The notes beneath the pieces are model-generated. The model was not told the origin of the DNA, made no database searches, and saw only the letters and a program-made list of their open reading frames with translations. Positions 38,404 to 46,006 of a stretch of 64,000 nucleotides of DNA are shown piece after piece. The stretch lies in assembly GCF_012726235.1 (NCBI RefSeq), contig NZ_JAASAH010000022.1, positions 1 to 64,000 of the forward strand. Reading direction: 5' to 3'. The position numbers were made by a program, and so were the translations under genes. The first letter of the stretch is position 1, and each line of letters opens with the position of its first letter. Source of the DNA: Streptomyces sp. HNM0574 (lineage in GTDB: Bacteria > Actinomycetota > Actinomycetes > Streptomycetales > Streptomycetaceae).

Positions 38404-38471
38404 GGTTACCCCTTCGAGTCATGTAGCGGTAACGAACGCGGTTACCCCATGATGCGCCCCTGGCGGTAACC
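38404..38471. promoter_or_regulatory. Four-site GGTTACC/GGTAACC operator-like array
   Basis: Within the 80-nt divergent spacer lie GGTTACC (38404-38410), GGTAAC (38428-38433), GGTTACC (38440-38446) and GGTAACC (38465-38471). These are the same heptamer in alternating orientation. The central pair makes the palindrome GGTAACGAACGCGGTTACC. Outer pairs are spaced 24 and 25 nt, about two helical turns. The last site is 8 nt from the CGNR start and the first 4 nt from the VOC start, so a bound protein would block both. Confidence 0.7.
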
Positions 38472-38479
38472 TGGCAAGG

Positions 38480-39025
38480 GTGACGGACCGTACCGCCCCC
38501 GAACAGCTGATCCTGGCGCAGGAGTTGGCGAACACGCTCGACGTGGACGCCGGGTCCGACGCGCTCGCCGAGGACGGGGGCGTCGCCGCCTTCGCCGCAC
38601 GCCTCGGGCTCACCGGGCTCGGCCTGACGGAGCGGGACGCGGACGCGCTGCGGGAGCTGCGCGAGGCGCTGCGGGCGGCCTGCCTGGCCCATACCGGGAC
38701 GGACGCGCCGCCGGAACAGGTCGCCGCGCTGGGACGGTGGTTCGCCCGCGCGCCGCTCGCGCTGAGCGTGGACGCGGCGGGTGCGGCGCGGCTGCTGCCG
38801 GCCGAGGGGCTCACCGGCGTCCCGGCGCTCGCGGCGCGGATCGCGGCCGGGGTCGCGGAGGCGCGGGCCGACGGCAGCTGGCAGCGGCTGAAGGCGTGCC
38901 CGGCGCACGACTGCCTGTGGGTGTTCTACGACCGCAGCCCCGCGGGGCGGGGCCGCTGGTGCTCGATGGCGGTCTGCGGCAGCCGCGCGAAGATGCGGGC
39001 CTATCGGGCGCGGCGCGGGGGGTGA
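38480..39025 (+). CDS. CGNR zinc-finger / ABATE-domain putative regulator
   Basis: A 181-residue protein of the ABATE-CGNR family, thought to be stress-linked transcriptional regulators. The N-terminal ~130 residues are a helical domain (LILAQELANTLDVDAG, LRELREALRAACLAHTG). The C-terminal zinc finger reads LKACPAHDCLWVFYDRSPAGRGRWCSMAVCGSRAKMRAYRARR, with cysteine pairs at CPAHDC and CSMAVC; the usual CGNR is CGSR here. The start is a GTG at 38480 with AAGG just upstream. It is divergent from the VOC gene across an operator-like array, suggesting self-regulation of the pair. Confidence 0.88.
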   Translation: MTDRTAPEQLILAQELANTLDVDAGSDALAEDGGVAAFAARLGLTGLGLTERDADALRELREALRAACLAHTGTDAPPEQVAALGRWFARAPLALSVDAAGAARLLPAEGLTGVPALAARIAAGVAEARADGSWQRLKACPAHDCLWVFYDRSPAGRGRWCSMAVCGSRAKMRAYRARRGG

Positions 39026-39424
39026 GGGTTCTTCTCGGGGCGCCCCGTCTTGTGCGGCGGCCGTCGGGGCTCGGGGTTTGCGCAGTTCCCCGCGCCCCTG
39101 TTTGCGGGCCCGCCCCGCTTCTTCGGGTGCGGCGGCGCCGGGGCTTTTTCGCGCAGTTCCCCGCGCCCCTTATTCGTGGGCTCACCCCGCTTCTGCAGGT
39201 GCGGCGCCGTCGTGGCTCGGGTTTTCGCGCAGTTCCCCGCGCCCCCTATCGCGGGCCCGCCCCGCTTGGGAGGACTGCGCCGAGGCGCAGGGCTGGCAAG
39301 CGCAGCGCCCGCCCCGGCGCGGGGTGCACAACCGCCGTCACCGGACCACCCCGTACGCCGTGGCCGTTCGCGCCGTTCCCCGCGCCCCCAAGAAGCGCAG
39401 TTCCCCGCGCCCCTGAGAAACCGC
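39026..39424. repeat. Repeat-filled intergenic region with composite repeat copy B (inverted)
   Basis: This 399-nt spacer is built almost wholly from repeats. Three imperfect tandem units of ~72 nt start near 39054, 39129 and 39200, each carrying GCGCAGTTCCCCGCGCCCC and an arm ending CCCGCTTC. The third runs into a complete reverse-complement copy of the composite element (39211-39362), and two more short CCGCGCCCC units lie at 39376-39415. All units read as the reverse complement of the copies at 32.9 and 55.7 kb. No protein is encoded. Confidence 0.85.
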
Positions 39425-40774
39425 TCAGGCCGTGGGGCGGCCCAGGGCGCGGAAGGTCCAGCCGGACTTGCGCCAGAGTTGGGGGTCGAGGGTGTTGCGG
39501 CCGTCGAGGATGTGCCGCTGGGCGACCGTCTCGCCGAGCGCCGCCGGGTCCAGCTCGCGGAACTCGGCCCACTCGGTGAGGTGCAGCACGACGTCCGTGC
39601 CGCGTACCGCCTCGGCCGCGCTCGCCGCGTAGCCCAGCGTCGGGAAGAGCGCGCGGGCGTTCTCCATGCCCTTCGGGTCGTAGACGGTGACCTGCGCGCC
39701 CTGGAGGTGCAGCTGCCCCGCGACGTTGAGGGCCGGGGAGTCGCGCACGTCGTCCGAGTCGGGCTTGAAGGTGGCGCCGAGTACGGCGACCCGCTTGCCG
39801 AGCAGGGCCCCGCCGACGGCCTCGCGGGTCAGCTCGACCATCTGGGCCCGGCGCCGCATGTTGATGGAGTCGACCTCGCGCAGGAAGGTCAGCGCCTCGG
39901 AGGCGCCCAGCTCGCCCGCGCGGGCCATGAAGGCGCGGATGTCCTTGGGCAGGCAGCCGCCGCCGAAGCCGATCCCGGCGCGCAGGAACTTCTTGCCGAT
40001 CCGGTCGTCGTGCCCGATCGCCTCGGCCAGCTTCACCACGTCGCCGTCGGCGGCCTCGCAGACCTCGGCCATGGCGTTGATGAAGGAGATCTTCGTGGCC
40101 AGGAAGGAGTTCGCCGAGGTCTTGACCAGCTCGGCGGTCGGGAAGTCGGTGACGATGAACGGCGTGCCCTCGGCGACCGGTGTCGCGTACACCGCGCGCA
40201 GCAGCGTCTCGGCGCGCTCGCTGCGGACGCCGACGACGATCCGGTCCGGGTGCAGGGTGTCCTCGACGGCGAAGCCCTCGCGGAGGAACTCCGGGTTCCA
40301 GGCGAGTTCGGCGTCGTCCCCGGCGGGGGCGAGCTCGGCGAGGCGGGCCGCGAGCCGGTCGGCGCTGCCGACGGGGACGGTGGACTTGCCGACGACCAGC
40401 GCGGAGCGGGTCAGGTGCGGGGCGAGCGAGTCGAGCGCCCTGTCGACGTAGCTCATGTCGCAGGCGTACTCGCCGTGCTTCTGCGGGGTGTTCACGCAGA
40501 GGAAGTGGATGTCGCCGAACTCGCCGGCCTCCGCGTACGAGGTGGTGAACCGGAGCCGTCCGCTGGCGCCCTCGTGGCCCGCGACGTGGCGGCGCAGCAG
40601 CTCGCCGAGGCCGGGCTCGTACATCGGGAGCTCGCCGCGCTCCAGCATGGCGATCTTCGCGGGGTCGATGTCGAGGCCCAGCACCTCGAAGCCCAGCTCG
40701 GCCATGGCGGCGGCGTGGGTGGCACCGAGATAGCCGGTGCCGATCACGGTGATCCTGGGCTTGGGCGTGGACAT
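39425..40774 (-). CDS. UDP-glucose 6-dehydrogenase
   Basis: A 449-residue enzyme that oxidises UDP-glucose to UDP-glucuronate (or another nucleotide-sugar, e.g. UDP-ManNAc). It has the NAD-binding ITVIGTGYLGATHAAAMAELG at the start, FLCVNTPQKHGEYACD, SALVVGKSTVPVGSAD, ELAWNPEFLREGFAVED, and the catalytic cysteine in GFGGGCLPKDIRAFM. The C-terminal substrate-binding domain includes VAVLGATFKPDSDDVRDSPAL. All key residues are present. It supplies uronic acid for envelope polymers, fitting the LCP and glycosyltransferase genes to its left. It is divergent from acyl-CoA dehydrogenase. Confidence 0.93.
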   Translation of the reverse strand: MSTPKPRITVIGTGYLGATHAAAMAELGFEVLGLDIDPAKIAMLERGELPMYEPGLGELLRRHVAGHEGASGRLRFTTSYAEAGEFGDIHFLCVNTPQKHGEYACDMSYVDRALDSLAPHLTRSALVVGKSTVPVGSADRLAARLAELAPAGDDAELAWNPEFLREGFAVEDTLHPDRIVVGVRSERAETLLRAVYATPVAEGTPFIVTDFPTAELVKTSANSFLATKISFINAMAEVCEAADGDVVKLAEAIGHDDRIGKKFLRAGIGFGGGCLPKDIRAFMARAGELGASEALTFLREVDSINMRRRAQMVELTREAVGGALLGKRVAVLGATFKPDSDDVRDSPALNVAGQLHLQGAQVTVYDPKGMENARALFPTLGYAASAAEAVRGTDVVLHLTEWAEFRELDPAALGETVAQRHILDGRNTLDPQLWRKSGWTFRALGRPTA

Positions 40775-40908
40775 CTAAGGGGCACTCCTGTTGCTACGGG
40801 CACATCGCTGGGAACAACGACGCGTACGAGTTGCCCCGCGAGCATAACGGGGAGCTTCCTGTCGTGAACCTCACGTATCCCCGGCCCGCGAATCGCCCCT
40901 AGAATTGG

Positions 40909-40924
40909 GTTACTTAACGGTAAC
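40909..40924. promoter_or_regulatory. Palindrome GTTAC-TTAACG-GTAAC upstream of acyl-CoA dehydrogenase
   Basis: GTTAC (40909-40913) and GTAAC (40920-40924) form an inverted repeat about 63 nt before the acyl-CoA dehydrogenase start. The arms extend to GGTTAC and GGTAAC, the same hexamers as in the VOC/CGNR array 2.4 kb away, though spacing differs. It is placed well for an operator. Confidence 0.5.
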
Positions 40925-40987
40925 TAGCTTGCCCCGACTCCCCCGGCGGACCGCCGCCGGGAGGTGCCCTAAAAGGAGTGAGACACC

Positions 40988-42160
40988 TTGGCGTCCTCGG
41001 ATCGCGGCGCAGCCGCTGACTTCGACCTCTACCGGCCCTCCGAGGAGCACGACATGCTCCGCGACTCGGTGCGCGCGCTCTCCGAGGCGAAGATCGCTCC
41101 CTTCGCGGCCGATGTCGACGAGGAGGGCCGCTTCCCGCAGGAGGCCCTCGACGCGCTGGTCGCCAACGACCTGCACGCCGTCCACGTCCCCGAGTCCTAC
41201 GGCGGCGCCGGGGCCGACGCGCTCGCCACCGTCATCGTGATCGAGGAGGTCGCCCGGGTCTGCGGCTCCTCCTCGCTGATCCCGGCCGTGAACAAGCTGG
41301 GCTCGCTGCCGGTGATCCTCTCCGGCTCCGAGGAGCTGAAGAAGAAGTACCTGGGCCCGCTCGCCAAGGGCGACGGCATGTTCTCCTACTGCCTCTCCGA
41401 GCCCGACGCCGGCTCCGACGCGGGCGGCATGAAGACCAAGGCCGTACGCGACGGCGACTTCTGGGTGCTCAACGGCGTCAAGCGCTGGATCACCAACGCC
41501 GGGGTCTCGGACTACTACACCGTCATGGCCGTCACCGACCCCGAGAAGCGCACCAAGGGCATCAGCGCCTTCGTCGTGGAGAAGGGCGACGAGGGCGTCT
41601 CCTTCGGCGCCCCGGAGAAGAAGCTCGGCATCAAGGGCTCGCCGACCCGCGAGGTCTACCTCGACAACGTCCGCATCCCCGCCGACCGCATGATCGGCGA
41701 GGAGGGCACCGGCTTCGCGACCGCGATGAAGACGCTGGACCACACCCGCATCACCATCGCCGCGCAGGCCCTCGGCATCGCCCAGGGCGCCCTGGACTAC
41801 GCGAAGTCCTACGTGCGCGAGCGCAAGCAGTTCGGCAAGCCCGTCGGCGACTTCCAGGGCGTCCAGTTCATGCTGGCCGACATGGCGATGAAGCTGGAGG
41901 CCGCGCGGCAGCTCACGTACGCGGCGGCCGCCAAGTCCGAGCGCGGCGACAGCGACCTGACCTTCCAGGGCGCCGCCGCCAAGTGCTTCGCCTCCGACGT
42001 CGCCATGGAGGTCACCACCGACGCGGTGCAGCTCCTCGGCGGCTACGGCTACACCCGGGACTACCCCGTCGAGCGCATGATGCGCGACGCGAAGATCACG
42101 CAGATCTACGAGGGCACCAACCAGGTCCAGCGCGTCGTCATGGCCCGCAACCTGCCGTAA
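40988..42160 (+). CDS. Acyl-CoA dehydrogenase
   Basis: A 390-residue FAD-dependent enzyme of fatty acid or branched-chain acyl-CoA oxidation. The sequence DFDLYRPSEEHDMLRDSVRALSEAKIAPFAADVDEEGRFP starts the N-terminal helical domain. The FAD/substrate motif YCLSEPDAGSDAGGMKTKA and the C-terminal YPVERMMRDAKITQIYEGTNQVQRVVMAR contain the catalytic glutamate (IYEGTNQ). Length is standard. The start is TTG at 40988, with AAGGAG 8 nt upstream, and similarity supports it. It is monocistronic: a palindrome precedes it and a strong hairpin follows. Acyl chain specificity is not readable with certainty; it resembles short-chain enzymes. Confidence 0.93.
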   Translation: MASSDRGAAADFDLYRPSEEHDMLRDSVRALSEAKIAPFAADVDEEGRFPQEALDALVANDLHAVHVPESYGGAGADALATVIVIEEVARVCGSSSLIPAVNKLGSLPVILSGSEELKKKYLGPLAKGDGMFSYCLSEPDAGSDAGGMKTKAVRDGDFWVLNGVKRWITNAGVSDYYTVMAVTDPEKRTKGISAFVVEKGDEGVSFGAPEKKLGIKGSPTREVYLDNVRIPADRMIGEEGTGFATAMKTLDHTRITIAAQALGIAQGALDYAKSYVRERKQFGKPVGDFQGVQFMLADMAMKLEAARQLTYAAAAKSERGDSDLTFQGAAAKCFASDVAMEVTTDAVQLLGGYGYTRDYPVERMMRDAKITQIYEGTNQVQRVVMARNLP

Positions 42161-42170
42161 GGCCCCTCCC

Positions 42171-42219
42171 GCGTACGCCGCCCCCGTCCGGAACTCCGGG
42201 CGGGGGCGGCGGCGTACGC
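42171..42219. terminator. Bidirectional terminator between convergent genes
   Basis: GCGTACGCC (42171-42179) pairs with 42211-42219, and GCCCCCG (42180-42186) with 42201-42207, with a 3-nt bulge and an inner TCCGG stem. It separates the acyl-CoA dehydrogenase and hydrolase genes. Confidence 0.85.
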
Positions 42220-42221
42220 GG

Positions 42222-43175
42222 TCACTCGCGGGTGCGGGCCGCCGTCCAGTCCAGGACGGCGCGGGCCACCCGCGGCAGCCGGAGCAGTACGCCGCCGTGC
42301 GCGGCGCCCGGCACGGTGAGCACCGTGACGCCGTCAGCGGGCATCCCCCGCGCCCGCTGCGCGCGGGCCAGCCGGAGCGAGGGGCCGAAGGGGACGAAGT
42401 CCCGCCGGGCGTGGACCAGCAGCATCGGGGCGTCGTCGGCGCCGGAGGCGTGCCGCGCCGCCGCCATGTCCCGCCACACCCGCCCGCACCGGGTGCCGGG
42501 GGCGGCGCGCAGGCTCGGGCAGCCGGCGAGGCGCGCGGCGTTGGCCCGCAGGTGCTCGGTCTTCCGCAGCCGCGGCTCCCGCCCCGGCACCCCCGGCGCG
42601 GCCCGGAGCTCGCCCTGGGTGCGGAGCGGGTCCAGCGGCGGGGACAGGGCCACCACCCCGGCCACCCGCTCCCGGCCCGCACCGTACGTGCCGACGGCGG
42701 CCGCCACCTGCCCGCCCGCCGAGGAGCCCAGCAGCACCAGCCGCTCCGGGTCGACGCCCAGCCGCCCGGCCCGCGCCCGGATCCACCGGAGCGCGCGGAG
42801 GATGTCGTTCCGCTGCGCGGGCCAGGCAGCCGCCGCGTTGCTGCGGTAGTCGACGTCGAAGACGACCGTCCCGGCCTCGACGAAGTGCCGCATCCACGGC
42901 ACCCATCCACGGGAGCGGCCCTGGTACCAGTAGCCGCCGTGCAGCAGCACCACGGCGGGCCGCCCGCCCGGGGCCCGCGCCCCGGCACCGTGCACGACGA
43001 GCCGCTGCCGCTCCCTGGGCCCGTACGCGTGGGCGCGCCCGTCCCCCGGGGAGGAGGAACGGCGGGCCTCGGCGGCCGGGAGCACCGGCGCCGCGCACAG
43101 CAGCAGAGCCAGGCACAGCAGCACCGCGCCGGCCGGACCCACCGCACCCCGCACGAGACCTGTCCGCACGCCCAC
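42222..43175 (-). CDS. Exported alpha/beta hydrolase
   Basis: A 317-residue hydrolase of the esterase/lipase (HSL/carboxylesterase-like) type. A hydrophobic N-terminus (AVLLCLALLLCAAPVLPAAEA) looks like a signal peptide, possibly a lipobox-less Sec signal. The oxyanion-hole HGG lies in AVVLLHGGYWYQGRS, the nucleophile in VLLGSSAGGQVAAAV (GxSxG), and the C-terminal histidine in VPGAAHGGVLLRL; a DYRSN segment precedes the nucleophile. The catalytic set looks complete. The start is probably GTG at 43175; a GTG at 43169 is also in frame. Substrate is unknown. Confidence 0.85.
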   Translation of the reverse strand: MGVRTGLVRGAVGPAGAVLLCLALLLCAAPVLPAAEARRSSSPGDGRAHAYGPRERQRLVVHGAGARAPGGRPAVVLLHGGYWYQGRSRGWVPWMRHFVEAGTVVFDVDYRSNAAAAWPAQRNDILRALRWIRARAGRLGVDPERLVLLGSSAGGQVAAAVGTYGAGRERVAGVVALSPPLDPLRTQGELRAAPGVPGREPRLRKTEHLRANAARLAGCPSLRAAPGTRCGRVWRDMAAARHASGADDAPMLLVHARRDFVPFGPSLRLARAQRARGMPADGVTVLTVPGAAHGGVLLRLPRVARAVLDWTAARTRE

Positions 43176-43243
43176 AGGCTCGCGGCCGGGGCCCGGGCCC
43201 GCACGCGTACACCGTCCATCCGACCGAACCGGGGACGGCCGGA

Positions 43244-43289
43244 CGTACGACGAGGCGCCCCCGGATTTCCGGGGGCGCCTCGTCGTACG
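43244..43289 (-). terminator. Strong terminator after peptide symporter gene
   Basis: A perfect 21-bp stem (43244-43264 with 43269-43289) closed by an ATTT tetraloop, 28 nt beyond the symporter stop. It is among the most stable hairpins in the window. Confidence 0.92.
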
Positions 43290-43317
43290 CGCGGGTGGGG
43301 CGTCGGGCCCCGGGGCG

Positions 43318-44835
43318 CTACTTCACCTCGGTCATCGCCTCGGTCATCTTCTTGCGGTACATGAAGACCGCGAAGCCGGCGAGGACCGCGAGGGTCGCCT
43401 CGGACGCGACCACGGCCGGGGTGCTCAGGTCGGCACCGGCGATGGAGAGCAGACCCGTGACCGAGTCGCCCGCGGTGACGGCGAGGAACCAGACACCCAT
43501 CAGCTGGCTCGCGTACTTGGCGGGCGCCAGCTTCGTGGTGACGGAGAGGCCGACCGGCGAGAGGCACAGCTCGGCGGTGGTGTGCATCAGGAAGATGAGC
43601 ACCAGCCACAGCGGGCTGACCTTGGTGCCGCCCTCGGCCATCATCATCGGCACGACGAACACGAAGAACGACAGCCCGATGAAGACCAGCGCGAAGGAGA
43701 ACTTCACCGTGGTGCTGGGCTCGCGGCTGCGGCGGGCGAGGGCCAGCCACAGCGAGGCGAAGACCGGCGCCAGCAGGATGATGAACAGCGGGTTGATCGA
43801 CTGGAACCAGGTGGCCGGGAAGCTCCAGCCGAAGATCTCGGTCGCGGTCTTCGAGGAGCCGAAGGCCTGGACCGTGGAGCCGCCCTGGTCGAAGATCATC
43901 CAGAAGACGGCGGCCGCGGCGAAGAACCAGATGTACCCGGACATCCGGCCCTGCTCGGCCGGCGACAGATCCTTGTCCCGCTTGATCCGGACCAGCATCC
44001 CGACCGGGATCAGCAGGCCGAGCACGGTGAGCGGGATCATCGCCCAGTTCAGGGTGAAGTGCCCGGTGACGCCGACGGCGGTGTAGAAGATCGCGGCGAC
44101 GGCGAGGCAGATGACCGTCTTGACCAGCGCCGAGTTCCGCTCCTGCGGGGTCAGCGGGTTCGGGACCCGGCTGCTCTTCTCGTCGAGGTGGCGCGAACCG
44201 ATCAGGAACTGGACGAGGCCGATGCCCATGCCGACGGCGGCGAGGCTGAAGCCGAGGTGCCAGTTGACCGTCTCGCCGATGGTGCCGATGACGAACGGGG
44301 CGACGAAGGCACCGAGGTTGATGCCCATGTAGAAGACGGTGAAGCCGCCGTCACGGCGCGGGTCGTCCGGACCGTTGTAGAGGTCGCCGACCATCGTCGA
44401 GATGTTGGCCTTGAGCAGACCGGAACCGACCGCGACGAGGGCCAGGCCCACGAAGAACATCGGCTCGCCCGGCAGTGCCAGGAAGAGGTGACCGGCCATG
44501 ATCACGCCGGCGGCCACGGCGACGGTTTTGCGCGGTCCCCACAACCGGTCGCCGAACCATCCGCCGGGCAGTGCCAGCAGGTAGACCATCGCCAGGTAGA
44601 TCGAGTAGATCGCGGTGGCCGTGGCCAGGTCCATGGCGAGGCCGCCACCCTGGGACTTCTCCCCCGCGTCGGGGCCGCCCGAGACCAGGTAGATGACGAG
44701 CAGCGCTCGCATGCCGTAGAAGCTGAAGCGCTCCCACATCTCGGTCATGAACAGAGTGGCCAGACCTCGTGGGTGGCCAAAGAAGGTCTTGCCCCCGGGG
44801 TTACCGGCGGAGTCCTTCGTCAGACTTGACGCCAT
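43318..44835 (-). CDS. Proton-dependent oligopeptide transporter (POT/PTR2 family)
   Basis: A 505-residue membrane symporter importing di- or tripeptides with protons. It shows the POT signatures: MWERFSFYGMRALLVIYL near the N-terminus (ExxERFxYYG-like), GSGLLKANISTMVGDLY, and FYMGINLGAFVAPFVIGTIGE. Twelve to fourteen hydrophobic segments are visible, with a PTR2-typical ELCLSPVGLSVTTKLAPAKYASQLMGVWFL near the end. The ATG at 44835 is preceded by AAGGAA at good spacing; the frame continues upstream without similarity. It is divergent from the two-component regulator gene across 360 nt. Confidence 0.93.
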   Translation of the reverse strand: MASSLTKDSAGNPGGKTFFGHPRGLATLFMTEMWERFSFYGMRALLVIYLVSGGPDAGEKSQGGGLAMDLATATAIYSIYLAMVYLLALPGGWFGDRLWGPRKTVAVAAGVIMAGHLFLALPGEPMFFVGLALVAVGSGLLKANISTMVGDLYNGPDDPRRDGGFTVFYMGINLGAFVAPFVIGTIGETVNWHLGFSLAAVGMGIGLVQFLIGSRHLDEKSSRVPNPLTPQERNSALVKTVICLAVAAIFYTAVGVTGHFTLNWAMIPLTVLGLLIPVGMLVRIKRDKDLSPAEQGRMSGYIWFFAAAAVFWMIFDQGGSTVQAFGSSKTATEIFGWSFPATWFQSINPLFIILLAPVFASLWLALARRSREPSTTVKFSFALVFIGLSFFVFVVPMMMAEGGTKVSPLWLVLIFLMHTTAELCLSPVGLSVTTKLAPAKYASQLMGVWFLAVTAGDSVTGLLSIAGADLSTPAVVASEATLAVLAGFAVFMYRKKMTEAMTEVK

Positions 44836-45195
44836 GTCGAGTTCCTTGCTGCTCGGGACGCGCACATGGGTTGGGAGCACGGCGCGCCCGGTGGGGGAGA
44901 GAGAGCCGCTGTGGTCAGGAGCCGACTGCACTCAGGCGAAGACCCCGCGGCCCGGTCCGGGCCCCTGTTCCTGGGCGTCCCGGGCCCGCTGCCCGCGGGA
45001 CCTTAACGGTCATAATGAAAGCGCCCACACCATACGCCACGGTCTCCGGGGCGACGGAAGAGAATGCGAGCCAAATCACAGGCGGAGCCCGCAACCGGAA
45101 AGCAGATTCCAAGGTGCCGTGCACATGTCACCCGGGATCTCCGGCGAGCGGAAGGGACCGCGCTCGCGCCGGGCCGTGAGGACTACCATCGGCCC
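44836..45195. other. Divergent intergenic region symporter / response regulator
   Basis: These 360 nt hold promoters for both genes. A low-GC patch (TTAACGGTCATAATGAAAG, 45003-45021) contains CATTAT on the minus strand, a fair -10 for the symporter gene. On the plus strand TACCAT (45184-45189) ends 7 nt before the response-regulator ATG. No protein gene is apparent. Confidence 0.4.
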
Positions 45196-45876
45196 ATGAC
45201 CCGTGTACTGCTCGCCGAGGATGACGCATCGATCTCAGAGCCGCTCGCCCGCGCTCTGCGCCGCGAGGGATACGAGGTCGAGGTGCGCGAGGACGGGCCC
45301 ACCGCGCTCGACGCCGGGCTGCGCGAGGGCATCGACCTGGTCGTGCTGGATCTCGGCCTGCCCGGCATGGACGGTCTCGAGGTCTGCCGCCGGCTGCGGA
45401 ACGAGGGCCACACCTTCCCCGTGCTCGTCCTGACGGCTCGCGCCGACGAGGTCGACACCGTCGTCGGTCTGGACGCGGGCGCCGACGACTACGTCACCAA
45501 GCCCTTCCGGCTGGCCGAACTGCTGGCCCGGGTCCGGGCCCTGCTCCGCCGCGGCGCCGGCGCCGAGCCCGCGCCGCCACCCACCACGCACGGGGTGCGG
45601 ATCGACGTCGAGTCGCACCGCGCCTGGATGGCCGACGAGGAACTGCAGCTCACGGCGAAGGAGTTCGACCTGCTGCGGGTGCTCGTCCGGGACGCGGGCC
45701 GGGTCGTCACGCGGGACCAGCTGATGCGCGAGGTGTGGGACACCACCTGGTGGTCGTCGACGAAGACGCTGGACATGCACATCTCGTGGCTGCGCAAGAA
45801 GCTCGGGGACGACGCGGCGAATCCGCGCTACATCGCGACGGTGCGGGGCGTGGGGTTCCGGTTCGAGAAGAACTAG
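45196..45876 (+). CDS. Two-component response regulator, OmpR/PhoB family
   Basis: A 226-residue DNA-binding regulator. The receiver domain (1-115) has the acidic pair Asp9-Asp10 (VLLAEDDASISEPL), the phosphorylation site Asp52 in LVVLDLGLPGMDG, Thr in VLTARADEVD, and Lys in DDYVTKPFR. The C-terminal winged helix (~130-226) includes LQLTAKEFDLLRVLVRDAGRVVTRDQLMREVW and TKTLDMHISWLRKKLGD. No ribosome site is at a useful distance, while a TACCAT element ends 7 nt before the ATG, so the mRNA may be leaderless. The sensor kinase follows 130 nt downstream with a repeat fragment in between. Confidence 0.94.
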   Translation: MTRVLLAEDDASISEPLARALRREGYEVEVREDGPTALDAGLREGIDLVVLDLGLPGMDGLEVCRRLRNEGHTFPVLVLTARADEVDTVVGLDAGADDYVTKPFRLAELLARVRALLRRGAGAEPAPPPTTHGVRIDVESHRAWMADEELQLTAKEFDLLRVLVRDAGRVVTRDQLMREVWDTTWWSSTKTLDMHISWLRKKLGDDAANPRYIATVRGVGFRFEKN

Positions 45877-45929
45877 CGGGGTCGGCGCTTCTTTCCGTCG
45901 AGGGGGTGCCACTGCTGTACGTCGCGGGC

Positions 45930-45976
45930 CGCGGGTGCGTCGTGGTTGATCGCGCAGTTCCCCGCGCCCCTTTTGT
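45930..45976 (-). repeat. Fragment of the composite intergenic repeat
   Basis: GTGCGTCGTGGTTGATCGCG followed by CAGTTCCCCGCGCCCCTTTT matches the end unit of the composite repeat in the reverse-complement orientation (as at 39,200-39,250). It lies between the response-regulator and kinase genes of one operon. Confidence 0.75.
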
Positions 45977-46006
45977 GGCGCACCCCGTAGCAGAAAGGGG
46001 CAGCCG

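Noticed and set aside
39054-39420. Regular repeats suggesting a CRISPR array
   Set aside because: Units are ~72 nt, imperfect, and the sequence between cores is itself repeated rather than unique; no cas genes are present.
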